DNA from: Panagrolaimus kolymaensis
Lineage: Eukaryota > Nematoda > Chromadorea > Rhabditida > Panagrolaimidae
Assembly: GCA_028622995.1 (NCBI GenBank)
Contig: JAJQJQ010000012.1
Coordinates: 3,348,001 to 3,412,000, forward strand
Reading direction: 5' to 3'
DNA length: 64,000 bases
Position 1 is the first letter of the stretch, and every line of letters starts with the position of its first letter. The notes under the pieces are model-generated. The model did no database searches, was not told where the DNA came from, and saw only the letters and a program-made list of their open reading frames with translations. Positions 38,175 through 49,125 of the stretch are shown in pieces. Position numbers and translations under genes: made by a program.

Positions 38175-39584
38175 ATGTCGTCACGTCCTCGTTTATTACG
38201 TGCTAATCGAATTCATGGTCCTGGAAAACATCGAAATGTGGAAATAACTTTTACTCGAGAAAGATTACACGCCAATGGAGTCTTCAGTAATGTATATTCA
38301 GCACTTTTAACATCACCTATAATTTTACCTGTTGCAATCAAAAAATGTTGGCCAAGAAATTCAATTGCACGAAAAGCTACAATAACAACAACAAACAACA
38401 ATAATCAAAAAATATCTGATGAAGAAAGAGAAGATGCAAATGATGGAAAAGCTGAAACCGAATTACTCGCAAAATTAAAACATCCTCATATCGTTTTGCT
38501 GTTGTATGCTTTTTCTGTCAAAGTTGATGCTGATGTAAGTTAGTTTTTTTTATAACAGTTTGGGTTTCATAACGAAGAAGATGGAATAGCGGCAAACGTT
38601 ACAGCCTAATAAAAGTTTGTCAAAGTCTTTGTTTTTGTTTGACTTGGTTTAGACTTTTAGAATATTTTGAGGCACATGTTTTAGCTTCATTTTTTTATAA
38701 AGATTTTAAACGAATTCTAAATTAACTATCATCATTTTTCAGGTTTGCAATTGTATGGTCCTTGAATTCTTTCCAACTGATCTCAGCAAAATTTTGAAAA
38801 ATCGTCATCAAAAGAAGATTGATCTCTTGGATGCAAAACTATATTCATGGCAACTGTTTTCTGCTCTCGATTATATTGGCTCTAAAGGAATTGCTCATCG
38901 TGATGTTAAACCAGCAAATTTACTAGTGGATGATGAAAATGGAATCCTCAAATTGGCAGATTTTGGAAATGCTAAAGTCTTACTTTCAACAGAAGAATAT
39001 CCACCTTATCAAGTTACTCGTTATTATCGTGCACCTGAACTCGTTTTTGGAAGTCGTCGGTATTCACCTAAAGTGGATCTATGGGCTGCTGCGTGTGTAC
39101 TTGGTGAATTATTAATTGGTAAACCAATATTTCCTGGAATAAGCAGCCATGAACAAGGAAAATTACTCGTTGATATTTTTGGTTATCCATCCACCGAACA
39201 ACTCAAATCAATGGCAGTGGAGCAAAGGCCAAGATTAATTAGAAAAACAGCTCGTGGATTGAAAGTTGTAAGATTTTTTTCTCCATATTGGTTAAAAGCA
39301 CAACGCTTATGATTCTTTAACATTGCTCAATTGTGAATAATCCTTTTCATTTTTAGATACTCTCTGATGGATTTGTTGACCAAACAGCTTTTGAACTTCT
39401 TGAATCAATTCTTCGATATGAACCTCATCTTCGTCTCAGTTATGATCAAATTCTTGGACACTCATTTTATGATATACTACGTTCTGAACCAACGCAAAAA
39501 CGTCGCAATCGTCAATTAATTCCACCACTTGATTACTGGATCAGCGAAGAAAGTACACAAAAAAGTGAAAGCGAAGAAGATTAA
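38175..39584 (+). CDS. Divergent GSK-3-family protein kinase, 370 aa
   Basis: Three exons (38175-38534, 38743-39267, 39357-39584) join in phase. Kinase landmarks are the Lys in VAIKK (residue 56), KAETELLAKLKHPHIVLL for helix C, HRDVKPANLL (Asp 174), LADFG (Asp 193), VTRYYRAPELVFG and VDLWAAACVLGELLIGKPIFPG. The RYYRAPEL and VDLWAAACVLGELL stretches are GSK-3-like. Tyr 209 (YQVTRYY) aligns with the activation-loop Tyr of GSK-3. Oddities are a degenerate glycine loop (ANGVFSNVY, only the middle Gly kept) and an Asn/Thr-rich insertion of about 25 residues between the catalytic Lys and helix C. Nematodes carry expanded, often male-germline GSK-3 paralogues, and this is probably one. It ends in an acidic tail (SEESTQKSESEED). 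The polyadenylation signal is at 39634. Confidence 0.85.
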
Positions 39585-42500
39585 ATTTTGATAATTTCTT
39601 TTCATTTTTATTGTTTTTGATCGATATAAAAAAAATAAATGCTTGAATTATTGTTTGTTTGTTTTATGTTTTATAGCATTGACAAAATGCGTTTGAATCG
39701 AGAAGGATGAAATTGGTGTTTATTATTTTATTTAGAGCTTTTATAAAAGTTTAATTTACTAACTACGAAAAAACAAAACTAAAAAGAAACACTTCTTTTT
39801 TAAAAACAAAATCAAAAAAAAGTGAGTGAATCAACCAAAGTGGTAAGAAAATGAGAAGAAACAAACGAGTGTCTGTGACTCTTTTTTTAACATTTATATT
39901 TTGGCAAAAATAAAATGATGGCTTGCTAGTTTGATTGTTCTTCTTTTATTTGAAATAAACTCTTCTCTCCTCTTCTTCCCCATCATGTTGTCTTCTTTTT
40001 TTTTTGCTCGCCGATTCTACTCCTCTCTATTCCCTATGGTGATGATGGTGGTCTTCTTTCTATTTGACTTGTTAAGTTAAAAAGCAATAAAATTGCAACA
40101 TTTAATGTTTATGTTTCTTATCAATTCATTCATCCACTCTCAATCAAGACTGTTTAACTGATGATGGAAGGAAGGTGGCGGTGGTCTAAAAACGTTAAAA
40201 TTATTCCGTTTTTTGATTAAATTTTGTTTTACAGTCATAATGACCTTGTCTAAAAATTTTTGCTTTTACTTTACAACTCATTGTTTTTTCTATCACATTT
40301 TACAGCTTGTAGCTTGGACTGTACATAAGTTATGTTCGACTCACGAAAATATTCATTGGGCCATTACAGTAAGGCTAGTAATTTTGAGGGTAAGAAGAAT
40401 ACTGCTATAAAGATTCTTTATAAGCCACGACTTTATGAATTTTAGTAAGTTGGGCAATTAATTTTCGAGCCACTTTATAAATGACTTCCACGTTTTCCTG
40501 CATCAAATTTTCTTTGTTGAGTGATTAGTATGTATATTTGCTGAAACTTTTCTTAAGAGTAAAATCAAATTGCTTGACTACTTAAAAATCTTAAATTGCA
40601 AATGTCAAAAGGCTTACTTACTTGAAGGATAGTTTGGATACAAAAATTTTAAATTTTTGTTGTTGATTATTCGCTTTAATCAAATCCTAGTTGGTTAGAA
40701 GAAAAAATGTGTGATTCAGAAACTTAATTAATTGTACTTTTATGACTCCACTCACCGTACTTTTTTCTTTCGGCTTTTTTACCTTTAAAAAATTTGCAAC
40801 AAAACGAAGGCCTTCTTCTTCAACCCTTTTTTGCTTCTTCTTTTTTCATTACACAAAATTAACCTTTTCCAATTTTTTACCCCACAGCAAGAAAAAAACT
40901 GCTTTGATTTCTGACATTTTCAACTGTCTTCTTTTTTAGCAGCATCGAATATGCATTTTTTTTTCATTGGCAACTGAAAGGGCAAATTTTGGGATGATAA
41001 CTTTCTTTCACGCATTTCTCCTTCGTTTATTTTTCAGTGTTATTTAATCGACGAAAAAGTAAGCAAAATAAATTTTGTTTGATTTTGACGAAGCTCCTGC
41101 CGACAGCCACGGCCGTTGGTTGCCACGATTGCAACAACCTTGTCGTCGGAGGTCCAAAAAAAGACAAACGAAGGAGCCCGAAAAAAGGTGTTTCTTACAA
41201 AAAGCTTTTCAAAATGAAATGTTCAAACAAACATAGAAAAAAGTTTTAACCATTTTAAAAACACTTTTTGTTTAAAAAAAATAGATAATTTCCGAGATAC
41301 ATTTTTCAAACGATCAATGATTACTACTTTCATTTCTTTCTTTTGTTTTAAATGCTGTAATTTTCACAAAAGTCAAAGAAGCTTTTTTTAATAACTCTTT
41401 TTTATTATAACCACTTGATCATCATCGCTAAGAACCCTCACTCACTCATCTTTCTTTTAGTTTCCATAAGAGAAAGAAAAACGTGGGTTCCGTAAGAGCC
41501 GCATTTGAAATAAAATAACCTCCTCTCGCGAGATTGTTTCAATCATCATTTTTGTTTTATTGTTCTTTTTTAAAAATGAAAAACCATTTTTGTCATTTTT
41601 CCATTGTTTTTAAAAAAAAGTTTTGACATGTTAGATTAGGTCAACAACAACAACTTATTCATCGAAATCAATGATTTTCTTTTAAACATTGTAAATGTTT
41701 AAATCATCCATTTTTCGTTTCCAATAAAGTGTTAAGGTAGTCTTCGGTTTTGAATATTTATTGTTCCCTTTACCAATTCACAAAGCATTTAGCTCGTCTC
41801 TTATTTAATTTTTAAAGTATTTTATGAGAAAACAAAGTTTGGCTTCTTCGTATAGGAAAAAACACATTATCCGATATCTCATGCTTTATATTTTTATAAA
41901 CCTAATTTTTTAAGTCATTCATATTTTAGATTTTATATACAACACACTCATACTAACAACTTTAAGCATAAATTAGAATTTGCAAATTTGCAAGTAAAAT
42001 ATTTTTCTTAACTATCTTATCAGTTCTCAGTCTCATCTTTCTTTTACTCTAATTCAAGCAATTAATTTTCTATCAAAACAGACAACCAAAAAAGCGGCTT
42101 AGCTTTTTTAACTTTAAAAATGCGATTAAAATTAGATAGGAATTTGGTAGATGCATTTTTTTTTCGCCTCCTTCTTTTTATTTGCCAAAATTTCTCATAA
42201 AGATACAAATATGAGTTTTAGAATAAATGCAAGGCTCACCGAATACAATATAGTCAAATTGGAGATGAAGAAACTATTTGAGAATCCTAAAATTTGTTAT
42301 TTTTAAACTTTTTTGATATGTTTGCTTATTTTTTTTCTTCCTTATTTCCATGAATGATATTTTTATTTTTGCACACGTCGTTTGATTGTATGTATGTATA
42401 TGCATACTAAAAATGGAAAAAAGAGGGTCTTCATCATCATCGATACCGCACTTCTTTACAATCATTGTATTCCTTCTCTTTTTTTTACGAAAAAATAAAA

Positions 42501-44240
42501 ATAAAATAATGGGAGATGATACCTTTTTTTATTGCTGCTTTTTCTGTGCTCCTCCTTTCATCAGTGTGCCAAATTGTACCTGTTTACAAAAAAAAACCCC
42601 ATCACCAACCTTTGATGGAAAAAAAAACTATATTCTTCATTTTTTTCTCCTCTACGTTATTTTTCTTTGCTTTTGATTAAGCCTTCAAAAAATAATTTTG
42701 ACTGTCTCATAGGCATCTCAAATTAAGGGTAAGACACTCCAATATTTTTTTTTTTGCGTTTGGCGGACCTCCGGCAGAGGAAAAAAAGCAGAAGATGAAA
42801 AATTTAATAGTGTTTTTGATTTTTTGTTTGCGATTTTATTTTTCTTTGCTTTATCTCCGGCTTACTTCACTTTGTTTTGGCTTTTGGCTTCTTCCGGTAG
42901 AAATGGTACCAGGCACCAAAAAAAAAAAATAGCTCATCGACGTCCGCCACAATTTTCTCCTATGGATCATGTCTGACTTTTTGATTTTGATTTTGAAAAA
43001 AGAAAAGATTGGATCTACGATTGCTGTAAACTTTAACAAATATATATATTCTATCTCAAAATTTATACAACAAAAAAATGAAACAAACTTTTTTTTTTGG
43101 TTAGTTTATTCGTGTATTTTAGCTTATGTAAGAAAAACAAAACAAAAAAGTTGCCTTCTCTTGCACTTCTTTCTCTCTATCTAAATAATGAAGAGAAAAA
43201 CTCGATCTTGTCATTGCGCATTTTGGCGGCGAAGGGTGTCCAATCCAAAGTTAATAACATAACATACAAAAACGCAAGAAAGTAACTAATCGCCTTAAAA
43301 AGCAAGCAGCAGGCATTAAACTTCTTGTTTAAAATTCGTTTATTATTTTTTTCATTGCTTCTTTGGTTGAAGAAAGTTTCTAGTTCTTTTGTTTTTCAAA
43401 ATGTTTCGTCATCTTTGAAAAAAAAGTTGAAAAAGTTTATGAGTTTCAGAAATTACGAATCGAATGCATTTTTTGACATAGAGTCTAACGAGGAATAAAT
43501 ATCTTCCTTATTATTCCATAAAATTTCTTGCACTTTCTATTAACTTTTAAATTTATTTTTAGTTATTTTACTATTTTTTTAAATCTAAAAATTTGCTTAT
43601 TTCCCGTGTCAAAAAAAAACAGCAACTTTTTATCCCGAATTTTGAACTTTACCTTCTTCACTTAATCAAGACCATCCATTGACTCACTCTTCTTTCTTTT
43701 TTAGCCGATAATCAAAAAGTAAATTTTGCTACTTTTTTGTTGTTGAAAAGGTTGTACATACAAAAAGAAAGCGCAAAAACTTTGAAATGAAGAAAAAAAA
43801 GTGCGACAAAAAGCATCGCCGTTAAGTGGCTTGTCTGCGCCTTCTTCTTTTAACTACTCCGAGATTCAAATAATTTATATTTTTTTTGGCTGCTTCCTGG
43901 TCACCTTTTTTCATTTCATTTCTTTTACATTTTTTTGTTGATTTGTTTTTTATGTTGTAACATCCTTCCACCATCTCTGGACGTGCTTAAGATTTAAATT
44001 TCGAGTGAACAAATAATGACTATGCTATTTCCCTTCCGGTGATTAACATTAAAAAAAAGTTTTTTTTTCAGGATCCAACTTTGACGATCGAAACTACCTT
44101 TTTTCTTTCTTTCTTTTTCTTCCTTTTTTCTTCTTTTAAAACTTCTCTCTATTTTTTTTCTCTTGTAATTTCTATTACTATATTTTCTTAAACCTCTCTC
44201 TTTCTTTTTTTACTTCTTTCTTCCTTTTTTGGAAAGCAGA
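39585..44240. other. 4.66-kb gene-poor interval, candidate regulatory region
   Basis: The longest non-satellite stretch without a supportable gene. It is AT-rich with many poly-T and poly-A runs. It has small GC-richer islands at about 41096-41180 (cgacagccacggccgttggt) and 42760-42780 (tggcggacctccggcagagg). Open frames such as 40213-40410, 41037-41249 and 42386-42676 are short, Lys/Phe-rich and have no convincing splice context. I saw no tRNA or snRNA. The interval lies upstream of the secreted protein gene at 44241 and may hold distal control elements. Confidence 0.5.
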
Positions 44241-46078
44241 ATGACCTGTTTATTTTCAACAGGCATTCTGCTGTTGCTTTTTACTGCAATCATTTCATGG
44301 ATAACGGCAGTTGAAAGTTATACTTTTGACGAACAAAATGGGAAGAATAGTGATGGATATTCTCATCGTCTTAAAAAAATGGTTAGTTTATAAATGAAAA
44401 GAATTATGCCTTATTTATGATTAGAAAAATGTTAAAACTTTCTTAGTCTTTTTTTAAAAATAATCTCAAATGTTGGAGAATGAAGCGAGAAATACACCTT
44501 TTTTTTTTACTAAATGTTGTTTACTTATTTTGTTGTTGACCTTCGTGCTTAAAACATTCTGAAATGAAAGTTTACATAAAGGCAACAACTACACGTAGTA
44601 GTGTTTTTAGCACTACTTTATATTCCAAAAGAAGCTTGAGATTGCTGTTATATTCATTAATAAAAAAAATTTTAAAAAATATATCAGACTTTGGTTTTAA
44701 TAATTTTTCTTTCATTTTTTAGAACAATACCATTAATGATAAGCATCGCATTTATACAGTAATTGATGGTGAAAAAATTTTATTACCACGAAAAATTCCT
44801 AAACTTAGTTGGAAAGAAAAGGAAGCTCTTCTTATTGCAAGTGGAGTAAATCGAACTGAAATTGCTGAACGTCGACAGCGTAAACGCCATAGAGTTTCTC
44901 GTAAAACAAGTAAGAAACATGAAAATAAATTCTGCTTTAGAACTTTAATGATTGAAATTACAGCTTCCAAAAAACGCCGTTCTCTTGTTGATAGCGTTTG
45001 GCGTCGACAACGTGTTGTTGGACCTGCAAAACCAGAAGGTCCTCCAGTTTCTGCTGAACTACAACAATGTCCACCTCGAATTGATGCTGTTACAGAAGGT
45101 TTGAGCTTTTTCCAAAACCCCATTTTATCATAAAAAGGAAATTTGAGGAATATTTATCTTAAGCCTATCATTCTCAAAATAAAAAATCTCCTAATTATCT
45201 TAAACCTTTCCCTATTTCTTTCTTTAGAGTTTTCTAAAGTTCTCAATTTTTAGCCCATAATCATCGAACTTATGTATTTTCAAACGAATTCGTTCACCAA
45301 ATTTATCGTGATCGAGATGGTTTACAACAAAAAGGTGCATACCTTATAACTGATATGTTTCCTGCGGGACCTCGAAGAGTTTCTGCTGCATTTACCAATA
45401 TTCGTAGCGCTGTTACCGTTCTTATTGAACGTGACACAGTTTACAGATTTCGGTGGAACAAGAAAAATCAACGATTTTATGTAAGCTTTTTCATTCAATT
45501 TTGATAGTCAAAAATTGAGACATATTTTAGTTAGCACGAAAAAGTCCTCAAAAGCTTGATAGAAATATTACATTTGTGCCACATCTAGCTTTTCAATGGT
45601 CTGATGGAAATATGATTCTCACGGATGGATCTTTCTTCTCCACATATGATCCTTATTGGAATGTCGCAACTTTTACCGGACACACGCGTGATTATTTTCC
45701 TGGTAAGCATTAGTGAAAGGATTTTTTATAGCTGAAAATACGATAATCTTCATGATTGATAGGAATCAAAAAAAGATCAAAAAAAGATCGAAACAAAAAT
45801 ATTATTTTATTATTTTTCATTTAATTTCCGAAGCAAAAATTTTGTATTTTAGCTTTACCTCGAGATGCGGTTGGTCTAGCTCACAATGGCGGTGACACAT
45901 ATTTATGGTTGAATGAAAGAGCAAATGTTCTCGTAAGTTTTTCACCAACCCACTTCTTCACCCAATTTTCATTGTTAAATTATAGGTTTACAATATGAAG
46001 AAATATCGTATTGAACAAGAATATCCTGTTAGAATAAGCGATTACATTGCCTGTCTATCAACCAAACGCAAAGCTTGA
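44241..46078 (+). CDS. Secreted basic protein with possible hemopexin-like repeats, 344 aa
   Basis: Seven exons join in phase: 44241-44381, 44723-44909, 44964-45098, 45254-45480, 45531-45702, 45853-45932 and 45986-46078. Residues 1-24 are a signal peptide ending in ISWITAVES. A basic linker holds several dibasic sites (AERRQRKRHRVSRK and SKKRRSLVDSVWRRQR), which look like furin-type cleavage sites. After a single-Cys segment (LQQCPPRIDAV) comes a repeat-rich C-terminal half of aromatic beta-type stretches: RTYVFSNEFVHQIY, GPRRVSAAFTNIRSAVTVLI, DTVYRFRWNK, VPHLAFQWSDGNMILT and DAVGLAHNGGDTYLWL. The recurrent A-F/Y and Y-R/W pattern resembles hemopexin blades, but the match is loose and I give it low weight. 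A trimmed, secreted matrix or hormone-carrier protein is possible. Only one clear Cys pair is seen. The ATG follows an AG by one base (aaagcag|aATG), so trans-splicing is possible. Confidence 0.7.
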
Positions 46079-46600
46079 TTTGAAAGCTTCCAAAACCAAA
46101 AATATTTTTTTTTGTGTGGTTAAAGCGTGTGTCACCGGTCCTTTAATTTTTATTTTATCTATTAAACTTTTTCCATTTTTATTAAACTCAGTTATGTTTT
46201 TATTAAAAACTCTGCACATAAGAGTGCCAATTTGCTTGCCATTCCTTTCCTGCCCCTTTTGGTTATTTTATCCATATGTCTTTTTTGTTACTTTTTTAGG
46301 TATCATTTTTAGTTTTTCTTTTCTTTTTGCTCATGACTTTGATCTTTAAATTTACCATTATTCACTGCCCTTTTTAAAAAAATAAATAATAAATATTATT
46401 ATAGTATGTACTTATTTAAGCAAAAGAAGCACTGTATAAAACTTCTAGATTTACGTCTTTGAGAAAAATGTAATTTTGTATGTCGATAGATACAGTTATT
46501 TTTTATTTTTACATGCAGCATCGATTTTATTTTAGTTGCGACAAAAAAAGATTAAATTTGAATAACGTTAAATTAAATGAAGAAGAAAATATGTATGTGG
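46079..46600. other. Convergent 3' intergenic region
   Basis: About 520 bp between the stop of the plus-strand secreted protein gene and the stop of the minus-strand granulin-like gene. It holds aataaa (46381) for the former and tttatt (46526, minus-strand aataaa) for the latter. The open frame 46047-46349 is a read-on in another frame across this 3' UTR and lacks support. Confidence 0.5.
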
Positions 46601-47107
46601 TCAGATCGCCTTTCGTCTGCATGTATGGGTATTAGTAGTATCAGTGGCTTCAGTTTCATTTCTTGAAACGCATGTGAACCCCGATTGACAGCATAATGCC
46701 GTACCTTAAAAATGATTGAAAACAAATGCTCTCTCCTTTCGTTATTTCTAATTAATGACTTCCTATAGTCACAATGTCTTTTTACATATTTAAAAAAATG
46801 CTTACCATCACAACAATTTCCATATGCATAGGGACAACAGCCTAAAAAATGCGCATACGTTAGTTTAAATTAAATTAAAATGTCTTTGATACCGTATGTA
46901 TTAGCACCCACTAAGCAACATGTTTGATAGTTTTCGCATCCATATTGATCATGGCAAGCTTTATCGTTACCTTGGCCTTAAAAAAAATACATATATAACA
47001 ACTATCAATTAGCAAAAAATGAGTAAGTAAGAAAGTTTACCGTTTGCAATAAAAATTAGAAAGCAAAAATAAAGCAAAACAATAAAAATCATTGAACGAT
47101 TTTCCAT
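46601..47107 (-). CDS. Second secreted granulin-like peptide, 96 aa
   Basis: Four exons on the minus strand (47107-47041, 46976-46893, 46841-46806, 46704-46601) join in phase with all introns phase 1. The exons are short and interrupted, so the gene is easily missed. The signal peptide is MENRSMIFIVLLYFCFLIFI followed by ANG. The mature part reads ACHDQYGCENYQTCC, YGCCPYAYGNCCDG, LCCQSGFTCVS and a last Cys in THTCRRK. It matches the gene at 37562-37968 motif for motif (YQTCC, YGCCPYAY.NCC.G, CCQSGF.C), and exon 3 is 36 nt in both. It differs by a 10-residue Thr-rich insertion (NETEATDTTNTHT) before the last Cys. The two are paralogues in inverted orientation about 9 kb apart. A secreted granulin-like role is inferred from the cysteine pattern. 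Confidence 0.8.
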
Positions 47108-48056
47108 TTTTTTTTATTTGAGTTTTGAAAATGAACCTTTCCTTGAAAACAAAAAAAAAGTAAAAAATGAAAGAAAATAAAAAATTGTGCATGGACATTT
47201 TGGGAAAGCTTGAAAAAAAATATGTGCCTGTCTGTCTTATCAGTCATCGATTTGAAAAAAAAGTGTTAAGTTTAATCCTTTTCAAAGCAGATCTTAATAG
47301 AAATTTAGTGTGTTGTTTAACTATCAATGATGAAGTGTAGGAACAATAAAATAAAAATCCTTAGATTTCAATAGAAAATAAATGCATTCTTCACTTGGTT
47401 CAATTCAGCTCCCAACAAATTCATGAAATTGAATCTTACTCAAGAAAATTTAAGTTAAAATAATCTTATCAATAATTTGGTGGCGGTGTTTTTGTAAACA
47501 AAAATATTTACTTTTCTTTCAAAAAAATGTTTGCCTGCTTGAAAAATGGTTATTAAAAAATTTAAAAATGGAATTACTTCTTTCACCTTCAAAAACAGTT
47601 TGGGTTGATTTTGGTTGACTTCTTCGCTGATACCCGGCTTCTCCAAAACCTTTGCGAAAAATAAACTTTTACTTTCTGAACTTTGAGAAATCCCATTCAA
47701 AACCTAGACATGGATGGGTATTGTATGTGAATGTAATAAACACACAAAAATTTCAGATAAAGCAAATTTATAAGCAAATTAAAAATAATCTGAACTCAAT
47801 TTGTTAGCCTTTCGTGCTTTAGATCCATAAATTTAATAAATATCGTAATAAAGAAATACAATCGAAAATCGTTACATTTTTAAAGTCTAATTTGGTCTTT
47901 AAAAGATTTCATAAAATTTTGTTCAACTGTCGCCTCTAAGAGATTTTTTGCGCCTCGGTCAAATTTTCCAGTTTTTCTTTTTGCTGCTACAAACTTTTTT
48001 TCATCATTCGTTTCATTTTTCTATTCTTTGATTACTTCAAAATTCAATCTTGTGAA
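47108..48056. other. Divergent intergenic region
   Basis: About 950 bp between the start codons of the minus-strand granulin-like gene and the plus-strand F-box-like gene, so both promoters lie here. It is AT-rich. The 81-codon minus frame at 47455-47700 has no partner exon or motif and was not accepted. Confidence 0.45.
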
Positions 48057-48780
48057 ATGGACGCTCAAAAATCTGCTGCAGAAGAAACTTTTGATTTTTA
48101 TTCTATACCATGGGTGTGTCAACGTCGCTTCGTCGAAATATGTGATCCACAAACTTTGAAAAAGTTCGCTTCAATCAACTCGTATACTCGTCGCCTCTCA
48201 AAACGATGTCACTATGTTGAATATGCTAGAATTCAAGATGATAAACCAACACAATTTGTTATTCCTTGTTACTGTAATATCAATGAACGATGTGATGGCT
48301 ATGATCTTGATCAAATCAAAGGAAAAGTGGATGTTATTGGCACTATCGATGTTTGGATTTATGATGAATATATCAAAACTGATTATGAATTCTTTCAACG
48401 TTTACCTGTTTGTCTTCACTCAAATCAAACTCTTCAATTGAAACTTCACCACATTGAATTCGCTGTTTTGCAAAAATTGTTGACACCGAATTTAAGAAAA
48501 TTTCGATTTTATGGTAGAATTTGCTTCGGTTATTTTGTTATGGAAGCTATCATTTTTATTGAACGTTTATCAAGCCTTAATGATTTTACGTAAGCTTTTT
48601 TCTATTCTTTCCTATTTAACAAAAGTCTTTCTTTTCAGTTTAGAAATGTATCCTTCTTTTCATGATATCGAAACCGATGATTTCGTTTCACAAGTTTTGA
48701 ACTTTCTTTATCGTCGAGTTACTGTTTCTGTTATTGGCTCAAAGGTTGTTATCAAAAAAAGATTTTTAAAATCCAAGTGA
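48057..48780 (+). CDS. F-box-like protein, 224 aa
   Basis: Two exons (48057-48589, 48639-48780) join in phase to a 224-residue protein. The N-terminal third (FYSIPWVCQRRFVEIC, then LKKFASINSYTRRLS) has the spacing of an F-box. There is a Pro-Trp at the start, a hydrophobic helix, then a run like the l-r-x-vsk-r part of nematode F-boxes. F-boxes link a target-binding region to Skp1-Cullin ubiquitin ligases. The rest (VDVIGTIDVWIYDEY, LQLKLHHIEFAVLQKLL) may be a degenerate leucine-rich or FTH-type target domain. The match is weak, so the family call is tentative. Nematodes have hundreds of fast-evolving F-box genes. A polyadenylation signal aataaa lies at 48840. No intron or frame problem is seen. 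Confidence 0.65.
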
Positions 48781-49125
48781 ATTGTTTTTTTTGTTATTTT
48801 TACTTTTGTTGAATTTTTGTTTTTATTGTTTTGCTTTCCAATAAATTTATGTTACTTTGACTCTTATTTTCAAAATTGTAAAACAAAATCGTAGAAGCGT
48901 TTTGAACAGAAGAGTAAGTATTTGGTTGAATAAAAGAGTAGTGAGCAAGGAAGAAAGGATTGTGGTGATCAGCTAATCAATTTCACTAAAAAGAGCAAAG
49001 ATTCTTGAATTATGATGCAACTTCACTTCTAAGTAATTTCTTTGAAATGCAAACACAAAAAAATTATTCAAAGATACATTTATTTCAAATACAAAAAAGA
49101 AAATTAAATTTTGTTATTAAAAGAA
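48781..49125. other. Convergent intergenic region
   Basis: 345 bp between the stop codons of the F-box-like gene (+) and the RING gene (-). It contains aataaa at 48840 for the former and tttatt at 49081 (aataaa on the minus strand) 40 nt past the stop of the latter. Nothing else was seen. Confidence 0.5.

Noticed and set aside
41037..41249. Plus-strand frame with GC-richer centre
   Set aside because: Lys-rich and non-ATG context with no partner exons; only the GC island is noted.
42386..42676. Plus-strand 96-codon hydrophobic frame
   Set aside because: Dominated by Phe from poly-T runs; typical of T-rich non-coding DNA.
44752..45123. Minus-strand 123-codon frame
   Set aside because: It is the antisense shadow of exons 2-3 of the secreted protein gene and crosses a real intron.
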